A stretch of 64,000 nucleotides of DNA. It comes from Coemansia sp. RSA 1804. Taxonomy: Eukaryota; Kickxellomycota; Kickxellomycetes; Kickxellales; Kickxellaceae. The notes beneath the pieces are model-generated. The model saw only the letters and a list, made by a program, of their open reading frames with translations. It had not been told where the DNA came from and searched no databases. The translations under genes were made by a program, and so were the position numbers. Numbering within the stretch: position 1 is the first letter of the stretch; every line of letters begins with the position of its first letter. The stretch is taken from positions 29,867-93,866 of the forward strand of contig JANBTH010000004.1 of assembly GCA_027578815.1 (NCBI GenBank). The letters are read 5' to 3'. Shown here in pieces: positions 30,480-39,421 of the stretch.

Positions 30480-32240
30480 ATGAGTACGGCCGAACCGCTC
30501 GCAGGCACCGAGGACTTTATCCAGCTAGTGTCGTCGTCAGGATCCGAGGGCGAGGACGAGGAGAGCCTAAGCCAGACAGAGGAGCGGTGGACAGCCAACG
30601 AGGACGAGGACGAGGACGATGAGAAGGAAGAACTGCCAAACGGCAAGCGCGCAGCCAGGGAAGCAGTGGCATCAGAGGGCAAGAGCGACAGGGTGCGCGA
30701 GAAATGCTACAACGGACAGGAGCTGCCGCCATGGCTGCGAGGCCACCGACGGCTGGGCAAAGGCAAATGGCCGGACATCAGCGACATGATTAACCAGGAG
30801 ATGAAACTGTTCGTGCAGTACATTTCGCCCACGCCCGAGGAGCACCAGATGCGGCTCTGGGTCATCGAGCGCATGCAGCGGGTGCTGGATAGCATGGTGC
30901 TCCCCGACGTGGAGCCCCAGGCCCAGTGTTTCGGAAGCTTCGAAACCCGGCTGTACCTGCCAACCAGCGACATCGACATGACCATCATGCTGTACAAAAG
31001 GGGAGCATCCAAACCCACCGTTGCGCCGGCCTACGGAACCAAGGAGGCCGTGCGCCGGTTCCTGTACACATTGGCCAAATACCTGAAAAACTCGGGCTTT
31101 TGTCGCTCATGCGAGGTTATTGCGCATGCGCGCGTCCCCATTATCAAGACACACGAGATGATTACCGGCATTGCCGTCGATATCTCGATCAACGCAGACA
31201 GCGGCGTCCAGTCGGCTGCCGTGCAAAAGTCCTTCTCCGACAGCGTGTATCCACAGGCATTGCGCTCCATTGTGCTGGTCATCAAGCAGTTTCTGGCCCA
31301 ACGGTCGATGAACGAGGTCTACACGGGCGGCATCGGCTCCTACGCCATCACGCTCCTCGCAGTCAGTCTGCTCCAGATGCATCCGCGCATCTTGTCCGGT
31401 GGTCTGCGACCCGAGGACAACCTAGGAATCCTGCTGATCGAGTTTTTTGAGCTGTACGGCAAACGGTTCAACTACGACAACGTGTGCATCAGCGTGCTGG
31501 AGGCCGGCCAGTATCTCGATAAGCGTCGGAAGGGCTTCTACAACATTGCGCAGCCGTACCTTTTGTCAATCGAGGACCCCTGCGACACGTCCAACGACGT
31601 TTCCAAGGGCACGTATGGGATTCTGCGGATCAAGCAGACGTTTGGCGGGGCATACGATCTGATCAACAACGCGATCTTTGCCTACCACCAAACCAGGAAG
31701 CACGGCGAGCCAATTAACGACACGCTGCGCGCCACAGCCGCCCACCCGTCGGCTGGCGCAGGAGGTGGAAGTGGAAGCCACGCTGCTAGGAAGAGAGTCA
31801 AGGGATCGGACGGCCAGGCGAAGGCTGCCCCAACCTCGGGTGTCCACTTTAACAATGATCCTGATGCGCTTGTGTCGTTTCTGGCGAGTATCTTGTCGGT
31901 GGGTCCGGCCGTGGTGAGAAGTCGCGAGAAGCTGGTCAATGAGTTCTACAAGGGCACAATGCAGACTGTACTTGGCGTAAAGTACCAGCCCAACTTTACA
32001 AGCCTTCTTCCTTTTTCTCCTTCTGAAAACTCTACCACAGGTGATTGTGACGGCGCCACCGATGATGCCTCGAAGGAGCAGCCTGTGGCCGAGTCAGCAA
32101 CAACAACAACAACATCGACTGCAACTAAAACAATGTCGGCGCAGGAGAAAATCGCTACAATGAGTTTTGATTTCTCCAAATCTGGCGATGGAGGCGGCGG
32201 CGCATCAGCCAGCGTTATAAATGTCAGCGATAGTGAGTAA
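30480..32240 (+). CDS. TRF4: Non-canonical poly(A) polymerase Trf4/Trf5/Cid14 (TRAMP)
   Basis: The 586-residue protein starts with an acidic region, followed by LPPWLRGHRRLGKGKWPDIS. The nucleotidyltransferase core carries CFGSFETRLYLPTSDIDMTI (about 150-169), with the GS motif and two catalytic aspartates in DID, and a third Asp in ITGIAVDISINADSG (about 233). The PAP-associated domain (about 310-390) contains DNLGILLIEFFELYGKRFNY and GTYGILRIKQTFGGAYDLI. These proteins add short oligo(A) tails to aberrant nuclear RNAs for exosome decay, working with Mtr4, which is also in this window. The low-complexity C-terminus ends in SVINVSDSE, whose short hydrophobic-acidic character resembles a SUMO- or partner-binding motif (inference). 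Confidence 0.94.
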   Translation: MSTAEPLAGTEDFIQLVSSSGSEGEDEESLSQTEERWTANEDEDEDDEKEELPNGKRAAREAVASEGKSDRVREKCYNGQELPPWLRGHRRLGKGKWPDISDMINQEMKLFVQYISPTPEEHQMRLWVIERMQRVLDSMVLPDVEPQAQCFGSFETRLYLPTSDIDMTIMLYKRGASKPTVAPAYGTKEAVRRFLYTLAKYLKNSGFCRSCEVIAHARVPIIKTHEMITGIAVDISINADSGVQSAAVQKSFSDSVYPQALRSIVLVIKQFLAQRSMNEVYTGGIGSYAITLLAVSLLQMHPRILSGGLRPEDNLGILLIEFFELYGKRFNYDNVCISVLEAGQYLDKRRKGFYNIAQPYLLSIEDPCDTSNDVSKGTYGILRIKQTFGGAYDLINNAIFAYHQTRKHGEPINDTLRATAAHPSAGAGGGSGSHAARKRVKGSDGQAKAAPTSGVHFNNDPDALVSFLASILSVGPAVVRSREKLVNEFYKGTMQTVLGVKYQPNFTSLLPFSPSENSTTGDCDGATDDASKEQPVAESATTTTTSTATKTMSAQEKIATMSFDFSKSGDGGGGASASVINVSDSE

Positions 32241-33219
32241 GCTAGGAGGTTTTCTCTTGTAAGTTTTTTTGTCGTTTTGAAGAAAAGAATGAAAATATAT
32301 GTTTCTTTGTTAATGCGTTCAGAAAAAGGAATTTCTCAGGTTTATGATTCCTCTCTGCATTTGGTAATATAAATGGGTTTTTTTATCCAAATGAGGATCG
32401 AGAGAAGAAAAAAAGAAGTCAAGCCTCTCGACACACCCGCCCCCAACCAAATATATAGAAGAATCAGTTTATAAACAAGTAACATGGGAATTTATCAAAA
32501 AATAAAGAATAGAAATCCTCGGAGCATTATGAAATCTCTTTGTGGTGCTTATATCACACATTAAATAAACAAATAAACAAAAAATATTGCAAATATTGCA
32601 AATAGATGATGTATCATCATCGCCAGTGACAACAGAGGCAGAAGCAGTGTGGAATAAATAACCGGTAGACTTGTACCGCCACATGTGGAACAATTTTTTA
32701 ACAGATTTTTATTTTACCAAAAACGGACAGGAACAATGCAAAATAATAACGGACTCTGGGCAACCTTTCTTTACAAGCATGAGAAGAAAAAAGGGGGGAG
32801 AGGCGCAGTTATTATCATTATTATTGTTATTAATATTTTTCCATTCCCATTTCTCCTCCTATGTGCTGGAATTTTTTATATCTTTTTCAAAGACTAGAAA
32901 CCACACCGAATATCGAGGGAATCTAGGGAAAACAGGGCTTATCATACATGTACAAAAAAAGAGAAAAAACAGTAAAGAATTCAAAAAAAGTCTCGACTTC
33001 TATATATTCTACTAGATCGAATCGTATATAAACAACACTTCCCCCTCCACCTTTGAACTTTTGTTCTAGAGGGAAGAGAATATATCCATTAGCAACCACA
33101 TTATCTGCATTCCATTACACAACTTTTACTTCATCCTCTTTTTCTCTCCCTCCCTCTCGCATTTCCACGCAAACTAGGAGTGGATCAACCCCCCCCTCAA
33201 AAGTATATAGAATAGAAAT
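32241..33219. other. Intergenic upstream of microprotein B
   Basis: AT-rich with no supportable long gene. A TATA-like element lies at 33025-33032, and a pyrimidine-rich stretch at about 33120-33170 may be leader or promoter of the next gene. Confidence 0.45.
33025..33032 (+). promoter_or_regulatory. TATA box candidate of microprotein B
   Basis: TATATAAA lies 195 bases before the ATG at 33220. A weaker TATATAG sits at about 33204-33210 but is too close to the start codon. Confidence 0.4.
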
Positions 33220-33342
33220 ATGACGACGGCGGCGACGATGAGACAGTTTGTTAACTTTGGCGAGGAACGCGATATCGACACCCGCGAGAAGACCGGCGGT
33301 ATTTCAGGGGAGGAATCCCGCGATTACATCGTCCAAGTGTAG
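33220..33342 (+). CDS. Microprotein, member B of an unrecognised family (40 residues)
   Basis: The frame encodes 40 residues. The N-terminus is MTTAATMRQFVNFGEE, and the conserved block follows, starting RDIDTREKTGG and ending EESRDYIVQV. It matches the C-terminus of the frame at 22631-22771 at 22 of 24 residues, with 14 synonymous codon differences. Codon use is GC-rich at third positions like the long genes nearby, unlike copy A. There is no signal peptide, membrane segment or known domain; about one third of the residues are charged. The stop is followed by an AATAAA at 33405-33410, and the next gene converges on it. Its length, isolated TATA-like element and poly(A) signal suggest a free-standing gene rather than an exon. 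Function is unknown. Confidence 0.8.
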   Translation: MTTAATMRQFVNFGEERDIDTREKTGGISGEESRDYIVQV

Positions 33343-33453
33343 TGATAGTAGTAAACATTTCAGTTTATATTTCTTATTCACACCCCCTGGTTACTCTTTG
33401 GTGTAATAAAAGGGTACAAAAGAACCAAAAATAAAAAATAAGACAAATACTAG

Positions 33454-35031
33454 TCATTCTGCATTTTGAGAGTGCGGGGAGGAGGAGCAGGCGTCATCTT
33501 TTTTAATGGCGGCGGCGGTGGTGTTGTTGTTGACATACTTGACGGAGTCGATCAGACCGGAAGCCTCGCTCGCCCAGTCGGGAAGCGACGACTGGAAGGT
33601 CCAACCGGGCCCGCTGTATCGCCAGGCGTGGAGCCAGATGGAGAGCTCGTCGGGCGTCGGATCCGGATACATGGGCGTAGCGCACTTGGTGCACAGGCGG
33701 GGCGTGTCGGTGTCGACGCTTTGGCCAACATGGTCAACGAGCTCCTGGCGCGTCTTCCACTCCTCCATCCTCTGCACAAGCGGCAGCCATGGCTGGTTGG
33801 CGGGGTCGGTGTCCCGCTTGCCAACCATCTTCTTAGGTTTCGACTGCGCGGAGGAGGAGGCGGCGCCGTCTGGTGCTGCTGGCGATGGCTTCTCCTCCTC
33901 ATCATCATCGTCATCATTCTCCTCCAAGGCTGCAGCTACGGCTGGAGCTTGCGCATCTTCTCCTTCTCCTTCTCCCTTTTCCTCTTCTTCAACTGGCAAT
34001 TGCTGCTGCTGCTGTGCTGATGGTGGTGGCAAGCACCCGCCCTTGCCCATCTCCCGGCCCCACACATGCTCGTTGCAGTAAAGCGGATCATTGGCGATCG
34101 GGTGGCCAAGGAACTGCAGATGCACGCGGATCTGATGGGTCCTGCCGGTCTTTGGGCGACAATATACAATACTGGTGGCTTCGTCCGGAGAAACGGCCAA
34201 GCACTGGAACTCGGTGGCCGACGGCTTCCCCATCGCCGGATCAATGCAGTTGAGACTGAGCTTGTGTGCAACCACGCGGATCGGCTGGTCGCAGACAACA
34301 AGCCCGGCGGGAAACCGGCCACGCACCCTGCACACGTATTCCTTCTGGATCCGGTGCGCGCGGAAATCCGTCTCCATCGCCCGCGCCGTCTGCGCATTGC
34401 GCGCAATCAGCATCAGCCCGGACGTCAGCCGGTCCAGCCGGTTGATCGGGAACAGGTCGCGAAGCCCGTGCTTGATCTCCAGGATGCGGATCACCGAGTT
34501 GTAGTTGTACCGCCCGCTCGGGTGCACCGGCACGCCGGGCGGTTTGTCGATGGCCAGCAGCCCGGCAGCACCGTTATCGGCCACCACGCGAATCGGCGCT
34601 GTGCCCACGGGCGGCTCGTGGCGATGGATGTAGTGCGTCACCAGGTCGCCGTTGCGCACAATCGTGGTGGGCTCCACCTTGGCCCCGTTCAGCTCAATCA
34701 GGCCTTGCTGGATAGCGGCCTCGTAGTAGTCGGCCGACCGGTCGCGGAACTCCTGGCTGAACACGGCGAAGATGCTGCGCCCGACCCAGCGGCCCTTTGC
34801 GTGCGTTGCGTACTTGTGGTAGTACGGATGGATCCGCTGCAGCCCGTCCTCCTCGTAGTAGATGTCTGCTGCGTCCAGCTGTGGGCTGCTGTTGCCGGTG
34901 GATTCTTTCCTTTCATCCTGTTCCTTTCTCCGCTTGCTGTTGCGCGAATCGACCAGCGCCCCGCCCACGTACGACTCTGACAGCTTGTGCTTCTTTTTCC
35001 AGACCATCCTCCTGATTAAGGGGGCCTTCAT
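33454..35031 (-). CDS. RluA-family tRNA pseudouridine synthase (Pus9/Rib2/RPUSD2 type)
   Basis: The 525-residue protein has an S4-like N-terminal part (about 75-140; LIELNGAKVEPTTIVRNGDL). The RluA catalytic domain follows, with LAIDKPPGVPVHPSGRYNYN, the catalytic aspartate in NRLDRLTSGLMLIA (Asp200), QKEYVCRVRGRFP and TGRTHQIRVHLQFLGHPIAN. This group modifies tRNA position 31 or 32 in fungi, and Rib2 adds a riboflavin deaminase domain, which is absent here; the product is therefore more like Pus9. An acidic low-complexity insert of about 60 residues (about 340-400) separates the catalytic domain from a C-terminal CTKC and SIWLHAWRYSGP segment typical of the eukaryotic subgroup. The ATG at 35031 gives the longest frame; a second ATG eight codons later is an alternative. 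Confidence 0.88.
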   Translation of the reverse strand: MKAPLIRRMVWKKKHKLSESYVGGALVDSRNSKRRKEQDERKESTGNSSPQLDAADIYYEEDGLQRIHPYYHKYATHAKGRWVGRSIFAVFSQEFRDRSADYYEAAIQQGLIELNGAKVEPTTIVRNGDLVTHYIHRHEPPVGTAPIRVVADNGAAGLLAIDKPPGVPVHPSGRYNYNSVIRILEIKHGLRDLFPINRLDRLTSGLMLIARNAQTARAMETDFRAHRIQKEYVCRVRGRFPAGLVVCDQPIRVVAHKLSLNCIDPAMGKPSATEFQCLAVSPDEATSIVYCRPKTGRTHQIRVHLQFLGHPIANDPLYCNEHVWGREMGKGGCLPPPSAQQQQQLPVEEEEKGEGEGEDAQAPAVAAALEENDDDDDEEEKPSPAAPDGAASSSAQSKPKKMVGKRDTDPANQPWLPLVQRMEEWKTRQELVDHVGQSVDTDTPRLCTKCATPMYPDPTPDELSIWLHAWRYSGPGWTFQSSLPDWASEASGLIDSVKYVNNNTTAAAIKKDDACSSSPHSQNAE

Positions 35032-35244
35032 GCAAAAAAAAACAAAAACAAAGAGATCTGAAAGTAGATAGAGAGAATGTGGCAGATTATTAGAGTGTAT
35101 GTCGAAGCAGAAACAGGACCATGCAAAAAAAGGAAATAAACTTGGATCGACTGGTGCTTGCTTGCTGGCTGTGGCTTTTTTTTATGGGATATTGATTCCT
35201 CTCGTCTGTTGCGCGGAAATCAAGCATTGGCAATCGGCGACAGC

Positions 35245-36723
35245 TCAGTCCAGACGGGCCAGCAGGGCGGGAAGCGGGATCTCGTCAAACTCATCGCGCC
35301 GAATATCAACACCGCCGATCCTCGCAGCCACGGCAACCGACGCCCCGATCCACGGACGGTCGGCAGGATTAAACACCGCGCCATTCGCGGCGGGCAAGCA
35401 ATCGGCCAGCGCAACGTCCCTGGCCAGCGCGCTCCATCTGGACGACCCCTCAAGCGCCAGCGTCAGATCCTCCAGCACACGCGACGCAAGGTTGGGAACC
35501 TGCGAGACCCCGCCGGTCACAAGCAAGCCGCCCACCAATGCGCGCCGCGTATCGACTGGCACGCCCGCGATGCAGGCAACAAGCGCATCGACCACGCCCA
35601 TGTGGTCGCTGGGCTTGTCGCCGGCAAGCAGGATCTCCGTGGCGCGGCCCAGCACCCACGACGGAACCGCCAGCACCCGTCGCCGTCCGGCTGCATCCGT
35701 AAGCGCCAGCTCCGGCTCTGTCGTCGGGGGTGGCGATGTGTTGCGCGCATACCACTCGGCCATCTCGTCGCCAAACAGATCGGCGTTCGCCAGCGAGTGC
35801 CCGTCATCGGCAGTGGCACGCCGCACAGACGTTGGTGCTGCGTAGAGAAGACCGGCAACCACGTGCGCGACAACCGAGTCCGTCAGCATCGCATCAACAT
35901 CGTCATCCTCCTTCTCCTTCTCCTCGGTATACGTGGTGTCCCGGCGCAACCGTCCAAACTGCACCAGCAACTGGCGCACACACTGGTGCACAGCATGGCC
36001 GGCCAGCGGGGTGACCACAGCGTACGGCATCAATGGCCGGGAATCGTATACGGGAGTAACCGCAGTCACACGGAACCCGCAATCAACAACCAGCCCCGTC
36101 GAGCGCCCGCACGTCATCAGCGCAACCACCGGCCGCGGATAGAACGAAACCTGCGGAACACGCAGGTTGCCAAGCAGCACGCGCACCAGCGCACGCCTCA
36201 CCGACATCGGCAGCGTGCGCGAATCCACAACCACCGCCACCTTCTTTGTCTTTGCATCCACCAGCAGATGGCTGCGGTACACTTGCCGCACATGCTCCAG
36301 CAGCGCCCGCTCGACCTCCACATCCTGCTGCCGCCACTGCGAGTCGTTCTCTTCCGGAGCCACACTTGTAGTTGTGGTGGTCGGCGGCAGAAGCAACCCG
36401 TGCCGCTGGCCAACCGCTCGCCGGTGATCCGCGCTCCTCCGCGCACCAAACACCCCGCACACCTCCTCCCTGTGCAGCGGCTGCGCATCGCCCGAGAACC
36501 CCGCGCGCAGCGTGTACGTCCCGACATCCAGCACCACCTTCTCCTCCGCCGACACAACCGATGCCGAGGAAGACGATGGCGCAAACAGTCCCGACGAAGC
36601 GCCCACGCCAAGCGCCGTCCGTCTGCCGCCTGTTGCCAGCCCTTCGAGGAAGCTGCGTCTGCTGCCCGATGCCGCAGCGTCCAGGCCAAGCGTGTTCAGC
36701 GTGTCCGATGCTCCGCCAGCCAT
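35245..36723 (-). CDS. Actin-related protein, Arp10/Arp11 (ACTR10) type, dynactin pointed-end complex
   Basis: The 492-residue protein has an actin fold beginning EEKVVLDVGTYTLRAGFSGD (about 60-80). Central FYPRPVVALMTCGRSTGLVV and DCGFRVTAVTPVYDSRPLMP form the second phosphate-binding segment. Near the C-terminus, GLLVTGGVSQVPNLASRV and DRPWIGASVAVAARIGGVD match the end of the actin fold. The divergent nucleotide site and the short Cys-Gly-x-Ser-Thr-Gly-Leu-Val-Val-Asp-Cys run resemble ACTR10/Arp10, which caps the dynactin filament; Arp5/Arp8-type insertions are absent. The N-terminal 55 residues are low in complexity. The ATG at 36723 is the first true start. A long opposite-strand frame covers the gene but lacks homology. 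Confidence 0.72.
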   Translation of the reverse strand: MAGGASDTLNTLGLDAAASGSRRSFLEGLATGGRRTALGVGASSGLFAPSSSSASVVSAEEKVVLDVGTYTLRAGFSGDAQPLHREEVCGVFGARRSADHRRAVGQRHGLLLPPTTTTTSVAPEENDSQWRQQDVEVERALLEHVRQVYRSHLLVDAKTKKVAVVVDSRTLPMSVRRALVRVLLGNLRVPQVSFYPRPVVALMTCGRSTGLVVDCGFRVTAVTPVYDSRPLMPYAVVTPLAGHAVHQCVRQLLVQFGRLRRDTTYTEEKEKEDDDVDAMLTDSVVAHVVAGLLYAAPTSVRRATADDGHSLANADLFGDEMAEWYARNTSPPPTTEPELALTDAAGRRRVLAVPSWVLGRATEILLAGDKPSDHMGVVDALVACIAGVPVDTRRALVGGLLVTGGVSQVPNLASRVLEDLTLALEGSSRWSALARDVALADCLPAANGAVFNPADRPWIGASVAVAARIGGVDIRRDEFDEIPLPALLARLD

Positions 36724-37141
36724 GTCTCGCAAATAAGAAGGAAGAGAAACGAGTGGTGTGAGTTAGCAATAGAGAACAAAAGAAGAAAGGAGTAGAGATC
36801 CCCTCGGCTTTATTTGGATAATTGAAGCAACCACCGATTTTTGCTTTAAAGAGGAGAGAAGAATAAAGTCGGGTGAAAGAGAAAAAAGTGAAATAAATGG
36901 ATAAAAGGCATTTATTTTAAAAAATTGACTCACGGCATTCACTTCAAAAAGAAACAAGCATCATCATTGTGCTGTCCAGAAAAAAAGAACGAAAAGTTAT
37001 GGAGCAGGCTTGCTGGAATCATCAGACACTCCAGAGAACAATAGAAGCCTCAAGCAAGCAACCAAGCAAGCAAGCAAGCAAAAAATGCTCCACTGCAAGA
37101 AGGAAGACTGTTGATGCCTGTCTGACAGCTTCTGTTTTCTT
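36724..37141. other. Spacer between the Arp10-like gene and the SR gene
   Basis: It holds the Arp10 leader and the SR gene 3' region, with a GCAA-type tetranucleotide repeat at 37051-37081. No additional gene is seen. Confidence 0.45.
37051..37081. repeat. CAAG tetranucleotide repeat in the SR gene 3' region
   Basis: Imperfect tandem AAGC units (GCTT on the transcript strand) lie just beyond the SR gene stop. A similar run occurs in its first intron at 38169-38185. Confidence 0.8.
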
Positions 37142-38667
37142 CTACTCCCAGCCTTCGTTGGCCGCAGCACCAGCGCCAGCATCATCGTCAGCCGGCGCCA
37201 TGTCGCCGGTGCTGCCTGCATGGTCTCCCGAGAGCTCCACCGACGGCGAGCGCGGCGAGAGGGGCGGCGAGTGGCGGTGGTGCGGTGGCGGCGGCGGCAA
37301 CGCATCGTCGGCGCCGTTGCGTCGGGGACTGATGGACCGCGACCCAGGCGACCGGTACGGCGACATGTACGGAGACCGCGACCGCGACATGCGGCGCCGT
37401 CCTGGGGACCGCGACCGGTACGACGAACGCCGCTGGTACGGCGCCGCGCCCGGCGAGTACGACCGCGACCGCGACCGCCGCGCGTACGAGCGCTCGCGCG
37501 GTGCCATTGGCGGCGGCCCGTCGCGTCTCCCGTGCGGCACGCTCTACAGCCCAAGATCAACGATCCAGCGATCCAATGATCAGATCCAAAGTTAGCCAAA
37601 TGCACTCCCTATCCACATGGCAGCAATATTATCCAAAGGCCCAGTAGTAATACCGATCCAACTTACCTCGCGAATGATGATGCGACGCCCACGCAGTTCT
37701 TCGCCATCGAGCTTGCGCAGAGCGTTCCTCAGCCCGTTCTCGTCCGTAAACTCCACGATTCCCTCGCCAGGCCTGCGCTTATGCGCATCCGCAAACGACA
37801 CCTCGCCTGCGCGCCTCGCAAAGTCCTTAAGATCCTGTTGTAGCAATAAAAAAGAAGAAGCATCCATAGGAGAGCCCAAAAACCCACAGCGTTCCAATAG
37901 AAAGAATTCCACACACCCTCCCTCCCAGAGTAAACGCGTCCATTGTCCAGAAATAAAAAAGGTTGTTTGTTTTATCGTCAGTCTATTTGTCATCTCTCAA
38001 GTTCCTCCGAGCTTCCTTCAACATAGTCCACCGCTTGCCTCCAGTGCTCTCGCCTTATTTCTCCCCCTTTCCGGCGCCATCCGCTCCCCCAAGTAACGCG
38101 TCTTCTTCCCTCTTTGTTGTTTTGTAGCGAACGGCTAGGCCCAATATAAGCAAACACCCACAGAAGTAGCAAGCAAGCAAGCAAGAACTTTTTTTCCATT
38201 TCCTGGCCTTCCAAACACGCATGGGCCAATCTGGATTAAGAAAAGCATCACACACAACCCACCAGTCTCGGACTTACCTGCCAACTAACGGACGACGACA
38301 GATTCTCCACAAGCACGCGGAACGGAGTACGCAGCGGAGCACCCGAGGACGAGCCGCTACCGCCAAAAGGAGGCCTGCCACGTCCGCCGCTGCCGCCCCT
38401 CGGATCATCGCGCCTACCAAACCCTCCTCCTCCACGCTCGCGGTTGCGATCCGCACGCGCTGGCTCAATCACCAGTCGCTCTCCCATAAAGTCGCGGTTG
38501 TTGAAATCGTGCATCACGTCGTCTGCGTCGCGACGGTCGCGGAACTCAACAAACCCGAACCCCGTCATTAGACAGATGTCGCGGATTTCGCCGTATCCCC
38601 GGAACAGACGCTCCAGGTCCCGCTCCCGAACATCCCGTGGAAGCCTTCCGACGTACAGACGCGACAT
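37142..38667 (-). CDS. SR splicing factor with two RRMs and an RS tail (SRSF4/5/6 or Srp2-like), three exons
   Basis: I assemble exons 38278-38667, 37667-37834 and 37142-37543 into 319 residues (130, 56 and 133), all phase 0. Both donors read GTAAGT; the acceptors are ACAACAG and CTGTAG, and a branch-like GCTAAC lies in the second intron. RRM1 starts MSRLYVGRLPRDVRERDLER and contains GFGFVEFRDRRDA. RRM2 is the SR pseudo-RRM with SWQDLKDF, interrupted by the first intron between Gln and Asp. The sequence GEVSFADAHKRRPGEGIVEF that follows matches the SRSF4/5/6 group. The last exon is an Arg-Ser-rich tail (SYARRSRSRSYSPG, RRRMSRSRSPY) ending in an acidic low-complexity stretch. SR proteins define exons and recruit spliceosomal factors, and in humans shuttle on RS phosphorylation. 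The introns are 443 and 123 bases. Confidence 0.92.
38169..38185. repeat. CAAG tetranucleotide repeat in SR gene intron 1
   Basis: Tandem GCAA units lie inside the 443-base intron and echo the repeat in the 3' region of the same gene. Confidence 0.7.
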
Positions 38668-38992
38668 TTTTCCTTTTTTCGATACTATCTGTTTGCTTTA
38701 ATGGGAGAAAAGTGATTGTGTTATTAAAAAGAAGAAAAAAGAAAGTGTGAAAGGGCAATTCTTTGGATCCACTGGAAACAAAAAAGAAAGCGAAAAAACA
38801 CACACAAGCAACAATGGCAGAGGAAAAGGTGGATGAAGATCACTTGTTATTTTTCTATCGCTTTCCCCCCTCCCACTAGAAAAACAAATAAAAAAAAGCT
38901 AGGCCTGCTGAGTTTTTTTGCTAAACGCGAAAAAAAGACAACACACACAGCCTTCCAATTATGATTACGATTAGATTGCGCTTGATCGGGAA
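38668..38992. other. Spacer between the SR gene and the polyQ zinc-finger gene
   Basis: AT-rich promoter and 3' sequence. No additional gene can be supported. Confidence 0.45.
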
Positions 38993-39164
38993 TTACTTTT
39001 TCTTCTTTCCCTTGCCTTTGTTCTGTGCGCCATTGTTAGTGCTAGCAGCCGGTTGTTTGCTGTTGCTGTTATTGTTGCTGTTGTCGCCGGTCTTCTTTTT
39101 CGCTGGCTGACTACCCGCACCGGGCTTGCCAGACGACGACGACGACGGCGGCGGCGGCGGCGGC

Positions 39165-39223
<59 letters not shown>

Positions 39224-39421
39224 TCTTGGGAATTGCGACCACGGCGAAACATCAAACACACGGAATGCCCGCTCCTTGCATACCCCCGTGCACACCGGCC
39301 AGTGCTTTTCGTACACCTCAAACGTCTTAAATGTCTTTGCGCAAAAGTTGCACTGGTATTCGCTTCCCACGTGGTTGAAATGGATGAGTCCTTTGCCATT
39401 GAATGGAATAAACGTCGCCAT
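38993..39421 (-). CDS. Small single zinc-finger protein with polyQ/polyP tract
   Basis: The 142-residue protein begins MATFIPFNGKGLIHFNHVGS. One C2HC finger follows, Cys24-x2-Cys27-x12-His40-x3-Cys44 (YQCNFCAKTFKTFEVYEKHW). A low-complexity middle has about 20 glutamines, then prolines and serines. The C-terminus is rich in Gly, Asn and Lys and ends GKGKKKK, which could act as a nuclear or nucleic-acid-binding tail. I recognise no named family. The ATG at 39421 lies directly before the conserved start. The small zinc-finger frame at 40973-41128 has similar finger spacing and may be a relative. Confidence 0.65.
39148..39224. repeat. GGC and CTG microsatellite in the zinc-finger gene
   Basis: Adjacent GGC and CTG runs on the plus strand encode the polyPro and polyGln tracts. 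This is the longest trinucleotide coding run in the window. Confidence 0.9.

Noticed and set aside
35158..36795. 545-codon plus-strand open frame over the Arp10-like gene
   Set aside because: It is the reverse reading of a GC-rich coding gene. Its residues show no domain, and the minus strand has actin-fold motifs in the right order.
36969..37595. 208-codon plus-strand frame over the SR gene last exon
   Set aside because: Antisense of the Arg/Ser-rich exon; the spliced minus-strand model gives two RRMs and an RS tail.
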